Notes: a model not told the origin generated them from the sequence alone. Counted from the first letter of the stretch, positions 36,507 to 44,750 are shown. The stretch: 51,444 nucleotides of DNA from Helcococcus sueciensis DSM 17243 (GCF_000423145.1 NZ_AUHK01000014.1:1-51444); one strand, 5' to 3'. Numbers and translations are program-made.

Positions 36507-38267
36507 ATGGCATATGAAGTAATCATGCCCAAAGCTGGTTCAGAAATGGAAGAGGGCGAAATTGTACAATGGTATAAAAATGAAGGTGACGAAGTAAAAG
36601 TTGGAGAACCTCTTTTAGAAATAGTAACAGATAAAGTTAATATGGATGTTGAAGCTGAAGATTCAGGTACATTATTAAAGATTTTACACAAAGCTGGTGA
36701 AGTAGTTCCAGTAGTTACAACAATTGGATGGCTTGGTGAACCAGGTGAAGCTATTCCGGAAACTGAAGATTCAAGTGCTGCTGAAGAAAAAGAAGTAGAA
36801 GCTGAAGCTGCTTCTCAAGAAAAAGATGTATTACCACAATCAGTTGCAAATGCAACAACAGAAGCTCCAAAAAGAGAAAGAAAAGGAGAATATGACGTAG
36901 TAGTAATTGGTGGTGGTCCTGCTGGTTATGTAGCAGCTATTAAAGCGGCTCAATTAGGCGGAAAAGTTGCAGTTGTTGAATATTCAGTAGTTGGTGGTAC
37001 TTGCTTAAATAGAGGATGTATTCCAACAAAGACATACTTACACAATGCAGAAATAATCTATACAATTAAAGAAGCTGAAGAAAGAGGAGTTAAGCTTGTA
37101 AATGACGCTTATTCAATGGATTTATCTAAATTAGTAGATATTAAAGATGGCGTAGTTAAGAAGCTTACTGGTGGTATTGCAGGATTATTCAAATCTTATG
37201 GAATTAAACTATTTAATGGTATAGGTACAATAACATCTGATAAGAAAGTATCTGTAAATGATGGCGAACACATTATTGATGCAGATAAGATCATATTTGC
37301 AGGTGGATCAGAAGCTAGAATGTTAAATTTACCTGGATTAGATTCAAAAAGAGTATTAACATCAGATACAATTTTAGAATTAAGAGAAATACCTAAGAGA
37401 TTAGTAATAGTTGGTGGTGGTGTAATTGGTGCAGAATTTGGACAAGCATTCTCAGCATTTGGTTCAAAAGTTACTATTATACAAAGTCCAGATAGAATCT
37501 TAAATGTATTGGATAAAGAACTTTCAGATGTAGTTACAAAGAGGTTCCAAAAAGAAGGAATTGATATTTTTACAAATTCTAGATTTGAAGGTGTTGAAGA
37601 AAAAGGCGATGAATTAATCGTTAAAGTTAAAGATCAAAAAGATATAGTAGCAGACTATGTATTACTATCAATTGGTAGGGTTCCTAATACTAAAGGTCTT
37701 GGTGAAGCAAAATTAGATATGACAGATAGAGGTATGATTAAGGTTAATGAACATATGCAAACATCTGATCCAGATATCTATGCACCAGGAGATATAAATG
37801 GTCAATTAATGTTAGCTCATGCTGCATTTAAGATGGGTGAAAGAGCTGCGGAACATGCAATGGGACATTCAAAGAAAGTTTCATTAAAATCAATTCCATC
37901 AGCAGTATATACATTCCCAGAAGTTGCTACAGTTGGTTTAACTGAAGAAGAAGCTAAGAAGAAATATGATATTAAAGTTGGTAGATTTGCATTTGCAAAC
38001 AATGGTAGAGCTTTAGGTGCAAATCAAACTGAAGGATTTGTAAAAGTTATAATGGATACTAAATACCATGAAATCCTTGGTGTTCATATTGTTGGTCCAT
38101 CAGCTGCAGAAATTATAAACGAAGCTGTAACAATAATTGAAACAGAGATGACTGTAGATGATGTTTTAGAAGCAATGCATGGTCACCCAACATATTCTGA
38201 AGCTTTATATGAAGCTATTGCTGATTGTCTAGATATGAGTATACATCTACCAAAGAAAAGAAAATAA
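36507..38267 (+). CDS. pdhD: Lipoyl-domain-fused dihydrolipoamide dehydrogenase E3
   Basis: A 586-residue protein. Residues 1-78 are a lipoyl domain with lipoylation site K43 in TDKVNM; an Ala/Glu-rich linker (about 80-130) follows. Then comes a complete FAD/NAD disulfide reductase: VVIGGGPAGYVAA, redox cysteines C166 and C171 in GGTCLNRGCIPTK, NAD-site VIVGGGVIGAEFG, and the C-terminal His in HGHPTYSEAL. It regenerates oxidised lipoyl groups. As the only lipoyl domain in the operon, it must also carry the acyl group between E1 and E2. Fused E3s are known in streptococci and relatives. Confidence 0.93.
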   Translation: MAYEVIMPKAGSEMEEGEIVQWYKNEGDEVKVGEPLLEIVTDKVNMDVEAEDSGTLLKILHKAGEVVPVVTTIGWLGEPGEAIPETEDSSAAEEKEVEAEAASQEKDVLPQSVANATTEAPKRERKGEYDVVVIGGGPAGYVAAIKAAQLGGKVAVVEYSVVGGTCLNRGCIPTKTYLHNAEIIYTIKEAEERGVKLVNDAYSMDLSKLVDIKDGVVKKLTGGIAGLFKSYGIKLFNGIGTITSDKKVSVNDGEHIIDADKIIFAGGSEARMLNLPGLDSKRVLTSDTILELREIPKRLVIVGGGVIGAEFGQAFSAFGSKVTIIQSPDRILNVLDKELSDVVTKRFQKEGIDIFTNSRFEGVEEKGDELIVKVKDQKDIVADYVLLSIGRVPNTKGLGEAKLDMTDRGMIKVNEHMQTSDPDIYAPGDINGQLMLAHAAFKMGERAAEHAMGHSKKVSLKSIPSAVYTFPEVATVGLTEEEAKKKYDIKVGRFAFANNGRALGANQTEGFVKVIMDTKYHEILGVHIVGPSAAEIINEAVTIIETEMTVDDVLEAMHGHPTYSEALYEAIADCLDMSIHLPKKRK

Positions 38268-38270
38268 TAT

Positions 38271-39260
38271 ATGATATATTTAGAGTCAAAATCAAATGAT
38301 CCTGTATATAATACAGCTTTAGAACTATTTGCTTTTAATGAATTAGCTGAAAATGATGATGTATTTTATTTATGGATAAATAAACCTACAATTGTAGTTG
38401 GTAAAAATCAAAATACTAGACAGGAAATCGATCAAGAATATGTAGATAAAAACGATATAACAGTTGTACGTCGTATAAGTGGTGGTGGTGCAGTTTATCA
38501 TGATTATAATAATCTAAACTATACCATTATATCTAGCGAAGATACAGCGGGAACTTTTGATTTCAAATCTATGAGTCAGCCAGTAATAGATGCGCTCGCA
38601 GAAATGGGAGTTGAAGCTCATTTTACAGGAAGAAATGATTTACAAATAGGAGACCAAAAGTTTTGTGGTAATGCTCAATATATTAAAGGTAATAGAGTTA
38701 TGCATCATGGTTGTATGATGTTTGACGTTGATTTATCAGTATTAGAAAAAGCATTAAGAGTTTCAAAAGATAAAATTGAATCAAAAGGTAAAAAATCTGT
38801 TAGATCAAGGGTTACTAATATTAAGCCTTATCTAGAAGATCAATCTTTAACTGTATATGATTTCTTAAATAATCTTAGAACCTTTATGGATAAAAAGTAT
38901 GATATGGAAGAATATCATTTAACAGAAGAAGATGAAGCTAAGATACAAAAAATTATGGATGAAAAAAATCGTTCATGGGATTGGGTATACGGAAGTAATC
39001 CAGATTTTGAAATTCAAAGAAATAGAAGATTACCATCTGGTAAAGTTGAAGCAAATATCAACGTAGTTAAAGGAATCATCAATGATATAAAGTTTTTCGG
39101 AGATTTTTTCGGTGTACGTGATGTTGCTGAATTAGCAAATTTATTAAAAGGTGCTAAATACGATAAACAAACTATCTCAGATATCATAGCTAAAGTTGAT
39201 ATTAATGACTACTTCTTAGGGGTAACTAATGAAGAAGCTATAGATATATTAGTGGATTAA
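38271..39260 (+). CDS. lplA: Lipoate-protein ligase A
   Basis: A 329-residue ligase with the lipoyl-adenylate motif RRISGGGAVYHD, the catalytic-Lys region IGDQKFCGNAQY and a C-terminal accessory domain (about 250-329). It attaches scavenged lipoate to the lipoyl domain on E3 (K43). It starts 4 bp after the E3 stop, with a poor ribosome site, suggesting translational coupling. No lipoate synthesis genes are seen here. Confidence 0.93.
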   Translation: MIYLESKSNDPVYNTALELFAFNELAENDDVFYLWINKPTIVVGKNQNTRQEIDQEYVDKNDITVVRRISGGGAVYHDYNNLNYTIISSEDTAGTFDFKSMSQPVIDALAEMGVEAHFTGRNDLQIGDQKFCGNAQYIKGNRVMHHGCMMFDVDLSVLEKALRVSKDKIESKGKKSVRSRVTNIKPYLEDQSLTVYDFLNNLRTFMDKKYDMEEYHLTEEDEAKIQKIMDEKNRSWDWVYGSNPDFEIQRNRRLPSGKVEANINVVKGIINDIKFFGDFFGVRDVAELANLLKGAKYDKQTISDIIAKVDINDYFLGVTNEEAIDILVD

Positions 39261-39316
39261 ATTGTTTAATATCTTATTGGAGATTTTCTATATATTATTA
39301 ACAATAAAATAATAAA

Positions 39317-39357
39317 AAAGTGTGTTGTAAATATTAATTTATGACACACTTTCCTTT
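39317..39357 (+). terminator. Terminator of dehydrogenase operon
   Basis: AAAGTGTGT (39317-39325) pairs with ACACACTTT (39344-39352); the 18-nt interior can extend the stem imperfectly. The T tail is interrupted by CC. Confidence 0.75.
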
Positions 39358-39390
39358 TGAAAAAATAACTTTTATAAATACATAAATTAG

Positions 39391-39419
39391 TTGACATATA
39401 AAAATTGTTGGAGTATATT
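39391..39419 (+). promoter_or_regulatory. Strong sigma-A promoter of rhodanese-like lipoprotein gene
   Basis: Perfect TTGACA (39391-39396), 17-bp spacer, TATATT (39414-39419), 27 bp before the ATG. Confidence 0.85.
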
Positions 39420-39446
39420 TTTCTTTAGGATTAAATAGGAGGAATT

Positions 39447-40184
39447 ATGAAAAAATTAATATCATTATTAATGGCTTTAGTATTAGTATTTTCATTAGTT
39501 GCTTGTTCAACAAATAATACTGAAACTAAAGTAGAAACAGAGGAAGAAACAAATATTGAATCAGATAGTGAAACAAATATTGAATCAGATAGTGAAACAA
39601 ATAGTGAATCTGAAGCAGAAACAGAAGCGGAAACAAAGGAAGAAAATAAAGAGGTTGAAGTTACAGCACTTGTACTAAAAGATAATACAGTTTTAGTAAG
39701 TGGTGAAGGCTTAGAACAACAAATAGTAAAATTAGAAGCTGGAAATCAAGAAACTTTAGTTCAAGGTCATAAATATTCTTATTCACAAGAAAACCCAGAG
39801 ATTAAAGATCCTTTAGTTGTAGAAAAGATAGAAATGGCAGAAAAGCTTGTTGGTACTCAAATTGAAACAAAATTAATAAATGAACTTCTTGAAAAAGTAG
39901 AAGGTGTTAAAATTGTTGATACTAGACCAGAAGCAGATTTTGCTCAAGATAATATAGAAGGTTCTATAAATTTACCTGCTGATAATCTAAAAGAGTTAAT
40001 TGAAAAATCTCGTTCAGAAGAAGGACTTGAAGCTTTAAAAGGAATAAATAAAGAAGATGTAGTACTTGTATTAGGAGCTGATGCAGATTCAAATAACTTA
40101 GTAGCAAGTGAATTATTATATAAAGTTGGTCGTGTAAATGTAACATTAAATGGTGGTGCTTACGCAGACTATAAAGCTCAATAA
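39447..40184 (+). CDS. Lipoprotein with inactive rhodanese-like domain
   Basis: A 245-residue surface lipoprotein. The signal MKKLISLLMALVLVFSLVAC ends in lipobox V-A-C (Cys20). A Glu/Ser/Thr-rich linker (about 22-70) contains repeated ETNIESDS units, followed by a small beta domain and a rhodanese fold (about 140-245) with VDTRPEADFAQDNIEGSINLPA. The active-site loop that normally holds Cys reads VLVLGADADSNN, so sulfurtransferase activity is unlikely and a binding role is more plausible. It stands alone between its own promoter and terminator. Confidence 0.8.
   Translation: MKKLISLLMALVLVFSLVACSTNNTETKVETEEETNIESDSETNIESDSETNSESEAETEAETKEENKEVEVTALVLKDNTVLVSGEGLEQQIVKLEAGNQETLVQGHKYSYSQENPEIKDPLVVEKIEMAEKLVGTQIETKLINELLEKVEGVKIVDTRPEADFAQDNIEGSINLPADNLKELIEKSRSEEGLEALKGINKEDVVLVLGADADSNNLVASELLYKVGRVNVTLNGGAYADYKAQ
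39546..39605 (+). repeat. 24-bp tandem repeat in lipoprotein linker
   Basis: Two identical 24-bp units (39546-39569 and 39570-39593) encode ETNIESDS, followed by a partial diverged third unit (ETNSES). In-frame unit length allows linker length variation. Confidence 0.9.
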
Positions 40185-40201
40185 TATAATTGAAGATTAA
40201 T

Positions 40202-40240
40202 AAAATCTGTTAGGGATAATACTCTGACAGATTTTTTTAT
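40202..40240 (+). terminator. Terminator after rhodanese-like lipoprotein gene
   Basis: AAAATCTGT (40202-40210) pairs with ACAGATTTT (40227-40235), extended inward by G-U-containing pairs, followed by seven or more T. Confidence 0.88.
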
Positions 40241-40270
40241 TGATTAAAAATTCTGTTTTAAAAGAAATTG

Positions 40271-40290
40271 TCCCAACAGCAATTGTGAGA
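40271..40290 (+). repeat. Dispersed intergenic repeat, copy outside the CsbD-like locus
   Basis: TCCCAACAGCAATTGTGAGA resembles CCCCAACAGAAATTGTGAAA at 23049-23068 and 23101-23120 with three mismatches in 20. All copies are in intergenic DNA. A nearby inverted repeat TTTGTAA-CAA-TTACAAA lies at about 40340-40356. Confidence 0.5.
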
Positions 40291-40373
40291 TAGATAAATT
40301 AACCATTATAAAAACACCAAAAAACGAAATTGTTATTATTTTGTAACAATTACAAATGAAAACCTTTGCTTAT

Positions 40374-40412
40374 TGTAATATATTTGTAATTATTTTGTAA
40401 TGAGCATATAAT
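40374..40412 (+). promoter_or_regulatory. Promoter with three WalR-like TGTAAT boxes
   Basis: TGTAAT occurs at 40374, 40385 and 40396, exactly 11 bp apart (TGTAAT-N5-TGTAAT-N5-TGTAAT). This fits the WalR/YycF consensus TGTWAH-N5-TGTWAH. TATAAT is at 40407-40412; the -35 TTGTAA (40384-40389, 17-bp spacer) overlaps the middle box. The same layout is upstream of the M23 gene. Confidence 0.7.
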
Positions 40413-40477
40413 AAATTTCGATATAGTTATTAATAAATTCAATTTATTAAATATAGAATTAAGGGGATTTTATTAGA

Positions 40478-41575
40478 ATGAAACATAAAATAGCAATATT
40501 ATCAATCTTATCTATGCTATTTATTTTTATAGGCTTTAATAATGTTGAAGCTGCTGGATATGAAGATAATTATGCAACAACTAGTGTCAATATTAGAGAT
40601 TCAAAAACTAACGAAATACTGGGAGTATTAAGAAAAGGTGATTACATATATGGATATACCGAAGGAAACTGGGTTTATTTCAATTATAATGGTAATTCAG
40701 CAAAAGTTTATAGAGAATACATAATGCAAGATAGCCCAGAAACATTGTATATAAAATATCCAGTAAATGTTAGAGATAGAAACAATAATATTATAGGAAT
40801 AAAAAACACAGGAAGCTCAGTTCTTGGTGTAAGAATGGGTAACTACTACAGGTTTTATGATGATGGTGTTAAATTCATATGGTATTCACTTGCAACACCT
40901 AATTATGTTACATATTCAGACGGTGTAGCAACATCACATGTAAATATTAGAAATGCTGCTACAGGAAATATCGTTTCTGTATTAAAGATAGGTGAATATG
41001 TAAAAGGATATTCTTACAATAATTATATTCATTTCATGAGAAATGGAGAAGAAGTAAAAGTATATGAACCATTAATAAAAGAAATAAATAATAAAAAATT
41101 ATATATAACTACTAATGGTACAAATGTTAGAAATAGTAATCTAAATGTTGTTGATCAATTAAATAAAGGTGATGTAATATACGCTGTAAATTTAGGCGAA
41201 TATTATAGATATTATGAAAATGGAGTTAAGTTAGTTCATAGATCACTAGCGACTACAAATTATGTATCACAAACACCTACAGCACCAAAGATATACTCAC
41301 TTTCAGACTTTATGTGGAGAGGTGTAATTAACTGGAGCGGCTATAAATTCACATACTACTCACAAAGTGTATTACCTGGATATGGTCTAAGTATACCAGG
41401 AAGACATGTAAATAGTGGTGGATATGTTGCGGATAAAGATGGATATATAGTACTTGCATCAAATAGTAGAATTCCAAGAGGGACTATAATAAATACACCT
41501 TTTGGATACCAAGGTAAAGTGTATGATAGATGTGAATCATGTTCATTGAATTGGCATGATGTATATACAAAATAG
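40478..41575 (+). CDS. Secreted SH3-repeat wall protein with 3D/RlpA-like tail
   Basis: A 365-residue exported protein. The signal peptide ends near NNVEA-AG (about residue 25). Four bacterial SH3-like units follow, each with V-N-[IV]-R-[DN], a short beta turn and G-[DE]-Y/V-[IV] patterns. The last about 85 residues (RHVNSGGYVADKDGYIVLAS, then PRGTIINTPFGYQGKVYDRC) look like a small double-psi beta-barrel of the 3D/RlpA type, which in other proteins cleaves or binds peptidoglycan. Its N-terminal half is a clear paralogue of the M23 protein. Regulation by WalR-like boxes agrees with cell-wall remodelling. Confidence 0.8.
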   Translation: MKHKIAILSILSMLFIFIGFNNVEAAGYEDNYATTSVNIRDSKTNEILGVLRKGDYIYGYTEGNWVYFNYNGNSAKVYREYIMQDSPETLYIKYPVNVRDRNNNIIGIKNTGSSVLGVRMGNYYRFYDDGVKFIWYSLATPNYVTYSDGVATSHVNIRNAATGNIVSVLKIGEYVKGYSYNNYIHFMRNGEEVKVYEPLIKEINNKKLYITTNGTNVRNSNLNVVDQLNKGDVIYAVNLGEYYRYYENGVKLVHRSLATTNYVSQTPTAPKIYSLSDFMWRGVINWSGYKFTYYSQSVLPGYGLSIPGRHVNSGGYVADKDGYIVLASNSRIPRGTIINTPFGYQGKVYDRCESCSLNWHDVYTK

Positions 41576-41588
41576 AAAATTTATTAAT

Positions 41589-41630
41589 AATGTTATAAGG
41601 CTTTAATTAGCTTTATAGCATTATTTTTTA
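41589..41630 (+). terminator. Terminator after 3D-like wall gene
   Basis: A 14-bp stem (41589-41602 with 41609-41622, two G-U pairs) with a 6-nt loop and a T-rich tail. Confidence 0.82.
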
Positions 41631-41677
41631 TTTAAACACATAAATATTAAGATATATTAACAAAGCTACTTAAAAAA

Positions 41678-41716
41678 TGTAATATATTTGAAATCATTTT
41701 GTAACCAATGTATAAT
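41678..41716 (+). promoter_or_regulatory. Promoter with WalR-like boxes before M23 gene
   Basis: TGTAAT (41678), TGAAAT (41689) and TGTAAC (41700) are 11 bp apart; TATAAT is at 41711-41716. The -35 TTGAAA (41688-41693) has a 17-bp spacer and overlaps the middle box. The organisation is the same as at 40374-40412. Confidence 0.7.
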
Positions 41717-41778
41717 AGTTTCGTTATGTATATTTAATTTTAATATATTAAAAAAATAATTTAAAATATGGGGTTTAT

Positions 41779-43140
41779 ATGAATAGTAGGAAGTATTTTA
41801 TATTAACATTTTTACTAGCTATAGTATTTTTGTTTAACGTTGAAAATGTAGAAGCTAATGATTATAGAGATGTTTATATTACTGATAGCGTAAATATTAG
41901 AGATGAAAATAACAATATATTAGGAACTCTAAATAGAGGAAATTACATATATGGAAGTCAAATAGGAAACTGGACATATTTTACATATAATGGACAAGAG
42001 GCAAAAGTATACTCACAATATACTACAATTAATGAAGTATATTATAAAGAAGGTATTGCTACGGGAACTACAAATATTAGGGATATGAACAATGCAATTG
42101 TTGGAACGCTTGTAAAAGGTGAGTATGTAAATGGATATGTTATAAATGGTTATATTTATTTTAATTATAATGGAAAATCAGTTAAAGTTTATGAACCATT
42201 GACTATAGATTATGTACCAGAAACATTTTATGTAAAATTTGCATCTAATATTAGAAATAATAATAATGAAATAGTAGATGTAAAAACTACTGGAAATACA
42301 ATTTATGGAATTAAAATGGGAGATAAATACAGATTCTATGAAAATGGAATTAAATATATACACGAAAGTTTAGTAACTCCAGAACAAATATATTCAGATA
42401 GTGGTGTAGCAAATGGAAATGTAAATATTAGAAATGCTAGAACCAATAATATAGTAAGCGTTTTACATTTAGGAGAATATGTAAAGGGTTATTATCTAAA
42501 TGGATATATTCATTTTATGTATAATGGCCAAGAAGTTAAAGTATACGAACCTTTAATAGAAGATTTTAATCCATCAACTGTATATATTACTAATAAAGCA
42601 AATGTACGTAATTCCAGATTACATATTGTTGGAACAATTGATAGAGGGAAAGAAATAGAAGCAGTATCAGTTGGAAATTATGTTAGATATTATGATAATG
42701 GTACAAAATTAGTGCATGGATCTTTAGTAAGTGATGAACCAGTTTATAAGACAATACTTGAATGGCCTGCAGATACGAATCAAATTACTGAATATTATAG
42801 AACTGCATCTTATAGAGCGAGATATGGTCAAGAACACTGGGGTATTGATATAGCAGGACCAAGAGGAACTAAAGTATATGCAGCAGAATCAGGAACTGTA
42901 ATAGAATCTGGTTGGCATTTAGGTGGATTTGGATATACAGTAGTAATAGACCATGGAAATGGACTTAGAACTCGTTATGCACATTTGGCAAGTTATCCAC
43001 CTGTAAGAAGAGGACAAAAAGTTTCTAGAGGACAATATATCGGTCCTATGGGTAGTACAGGATATTCATTTGCAAATCATTTACATTTTGAAGTAATAGT
43101 AAATGGTTATAGAGTAAATCCTTTACCATATATAAAATAA
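41779..43140 (+). CDS. Secreted SH3-repeat M23 (LytM-type) peptidoglycan endopeptidase
   Basis: A 453-residue exported protein. The signal peptide ends near NVENVEA-ND (about residue 27). Repeated SH3-like units (about 28-325) are followed by a complete M23 metallopeptidase domain (about 335-453). Zinc ligands H353 and D357 are in EHWGID, and H434-x-H436 in ANHLHFEV supplies the catalytic His and the third ligand; GNGLRTRYAHLASYP is also present. It should cut peptide cross-links in the wall. It is paralogous to the preceding gene over the SH3 part and has the same promoter type. Its own terminator is split by an IS. Confidence 0.93.
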   Translation: MNSRKYFILTFLLAIVFLFNVENVEANDYRDVYITDSVNIRDENNNILGTLNRGNYIYGSQIGNWTYFTYNGQEAKVYSQYTTINEVYYKEGIATGTTNIRDMNNAIVGTLVKGEYVNGYVINGYIYFNYNGKSVKVYEPLTIDYVPETFYVKFASNIRNNNNEIVDVKTTGNTIYGIKMGDKYRFYENGIKYIHESLVTPEQIYSDSGVANGNVNIRNARTNNIVSVLHLGEYVKGYYLNGYIHFMYNGQEVKVYEPLIEDFNPSTVYITNKANVRNSRLHIVGTIDRGKEIEAVSVGNYVRYYDNGTKLVHGSLVSDEPVYKTILEWPADTNQITEYYRTASYRARYGQEHWGIDIAGPRGTKVYAAESGTVIESGWHLGGFGYTVVIDHGNGLRTRYAHLASYPPVRRGQKVSRGQYIGPMGSTGYSFANHLHFEVIVNGYRVNPLPYIK

Positions 43141-43154
43141 TAAAATAAAAAAAG

Positions 43155-43170
43155 AACGCATTTATATGAA
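43155..43170 (+). terminator. Left half of M23 gene terminator, split by IS
   Basis: AACGCATT (43155-43162) is the 5' arm. The complementary AATGCGTT followed by T5 is found 1.6 kb away at 44787-44798, on the far side of the IS. TATATGAA flanks the element on both sides (43163-43170 and 44781-44788). Deleting the element and one copy of this 8-bp repeat restores a perfect 8-bp stem with loop TATATG and a T tail. Confidence 0.82.
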
Positions 43171-43250
43171 CTGACCCCAAAAAGTTGGACCTAAAAACCA
43201 ACTTGAAGTGAACTGACCCCAAAAAGTTGGACCTAAAAACCAACTTGAAG
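43167..43250 (+). repeat. 42-bp tandem duplication of IS left end
   Basis: Two perfect 42-bp copies (43167-43208 and 43209-43250), each with the 19-bp inverted-repeat core and the AAGTTGG / CCAACTT stem. The element therefore has two potential left ends. Confidence 0.92.
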
Positions 43251-43260
43251 GAGGTCAGTT
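43211..43260 (+). promoter_or_regulatory. Nested hairpin that hides the OrfA ribosome site
   Basis: AACTGACC (43211-43218) pairs with GGTCAGTT (43253-43260), enclosing AAGTTGG / CCAACTT (43224-43230 / 43240-43246). The ribosome site AGGAGG (43249-43254) lies at the base of the stem. Transcripts entering from outside would fold and mask it, a known way for insertion sequences to limit transposase made from external promoters. The T run after it also resembles a terminator. Confidence 0.55.
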
Positions 43261-43266
43261 TTTTTC

Positions 43267-43770
43267 ATGACAAAATATAGTACAGAATTTAAAATAAAGG
43301 TAGTGAAAGCATACCAAAATAATGAAGGTGGATACGAATTTTTAGCTAAAAAATATGGAATTAGTAATGAATCAATTGTAAGAAGATGGATTAATGCCTT
43401 TAATTCTCAAGGATACGATGGCTTAAAAGTTTCAAGAAAAAATAATAATTACTCTTTCGAATTTAAGCAAAATATAGTAAAGTTGTACTTAACAGGAGAA
43501 ATGTCATATCAATCACTTGCTAATCAATTTAATATTAATAATCCATCTATGATTACTAGATGGGTAATTGATTTTAGAAATCAAGGTCTTGATGGACTTA
43601 AGCCAAAGAGGAGAGGAAGACCTTCAAGTATGACTAAAGACAATAAAACACCAAAAAAACAAATAAAAAAACAATATTCTGAAGAAGAGATAGATGAAAT
43701 TAAAAAGCTTAAAGAAGAGCTTTACTGGGCACAAATGGAGATAGATTTCTTAAAAAAAAGATGGAATTAG
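43267..43770 (+). CDS. IS3-family transposase OrfA
   Basis: A 167-residue protein with two helix-turn-helix units (about 1-50 and 58-105; KYGISNESIVRRWINAF and QFNINNPSMITRWVIDF) that bind the IS ends. A basic linker (KPKRRGRPSS) and a leucine-zipper-like tail (KLKEELYWAQMEIDFLKKR) follow. Near its end A8-G (43752-43760) is a possible slippage site for fusion with OrfB. Confidence 0.9.
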   Translation: MTKYSTEFKIKVVKAYQNNEGGYEFLAKKYGISNESIVRRWINAFNSQGYDGLKVSRKNNNYSFEFKQNIVKLYLTGEMSYQSLANQFNINNPSMITRWVIDFRNQGLDGLKPKRRGRPSSMTKDNKTPKKQIKKQYSEEEIDEIKKLKEELYWAQMEIDFLKKRWN

Positions 43771-43798
43771 AGGACGAGGAAGATCGGAAAATGAGAGA

Positions 43799-44680
43799 AT
43801 GGCTAGAGTAATTCACTCATTAAGAAGGAAATATTCATTAAAAGATTTACTTAAATACTTAAATTTTCCAAAATCAACATACATGTATTGGCAAAAAAGA
43901 TTCGATAGAAAAGATAAAGATTTGGACTTTGAAAATAAAATCAAGGAAATAAGAAAAGATAATCCAAACTATGGATACAGAAGGATACATGCCATGCTTA
44001 GAAGACTTGGAGTTTTAATAAACAAAAAAAAAGTACAAAGACTAATCCAAAAGCTAAAACTTCAAGTTACAAACTTTGCACGCAAATCAAGAAAATATTA
44101 TTCATACAAAGGAACAGTGGGTAAAGTAGCACCAAATAGGATAAAAAGAAGATTTAACACTTCTGTAGCACATCAGAAAATCACTACAGATACAAGTGAA
44201 TTCAAATACTATGAAGTCGATAAATCTGGAAATATGCAAGTTAAAAAGCTTTACCTAAATCCGTTCTTAGATATGTTTAATGGAGAAATAATTAGTTATT
44301 CAATAACAATTTCACCAACATTAGACGCGATAATAACTCCCCTTGAAGAAGCGATAAAAAAGACTTCTGATTGCAGGTTCAAGAGAATATTCCATTCAGA
44401 TCAAGGCTTTGCATATCAATTAAAACAATATACTAACAAGTTAGAAAATAACGGAATATTACAGAGTATGTCAAGAAAAGGAAATTGTTTAGATAACTCT
44501 CCTATGGAAAATTTCTTTGGAATATTAAAACAAGAAATTTACTACGGTAATACATTTAAGTCTTTTAACGAGCTTAAAAATACAATTGAAAAATATATAA
44601 AATATTACAACGAAGATAGAATAAAAGAAAAACTTGGATATTTAAGTCCGGTTGAGTATAGAAAATTACATGCAGCTTAG
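43799..44680 (+). CDS. IS3-family transposase OrfB (DDE)
   Basis: A 293-residue rve integrase-type catalytic protein: HTH_21-like N-terminus (NPNYGYRRIHAMLRRLG), then the D,D,E triad in TTDTSEF, FHSDQGF and NSPMENFFG. The ATG at 43799 has no good ribosome site. The OrfB frame is two bases back (equivalently one forward) from OrfA, whereas the -1 frame from the A8-G site carries KMELEDEEDRKMRE and then stops. The element may therefore carry a small indel around 43780-43800. Confidence 0.88.
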   Translation: MARVIHSLRRKYSLKDLLKYLNFPKSTYMYWQKRFDRKDKDLDFENKIKEIRKDNPNYGYRRIHAMLRRLGVLINKKKVQRLIQKLKLQVTNFARKSRKYYSYKGTVGKVAPNRIKRRFNTSVAHQKITTDTSEFKYYEVDKSGNMQVKKLYLNPFLDMFNGEIISYSITISPTLDAIITPLEEAIKKTSDCRFKRIFHSDQGFAYQLKQYTNKLENNGILQSMSRKGNCLDNSPMENFFGILKQEIYYGNTFKSFNELKNTIEKYIKYYNEDRIKEKLGYLSPVEYRKLHAA

Positions 44681-44714
44681 ATGCGATTTCCCCTAGGGGA
44701 AATATTAGGACTAC

Positions 44715-44750
44715 AAAAAACCAGAGACAAATATTTCTAAATGTCTCTGG
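44715..44750 (-). terminator. Inward-facing terminator at IS right end
   Basis: On the minus strand CCAGAGACA (44750-44742) pairs with TGTCTCTGG (44729-44721), followed by six T. It stops transcripts entering the element from its right flank, antisense to the transposase. Confidence 0.8.

Noticed and set aside
44686-44703. 18-bp perfect palindrome (core TCCCCTAGGGGA) as an attachment or operator site
   Set aside because: It recurs at 51183-51200 as part of the IS right end, so it belongs to the element and not to a host function.
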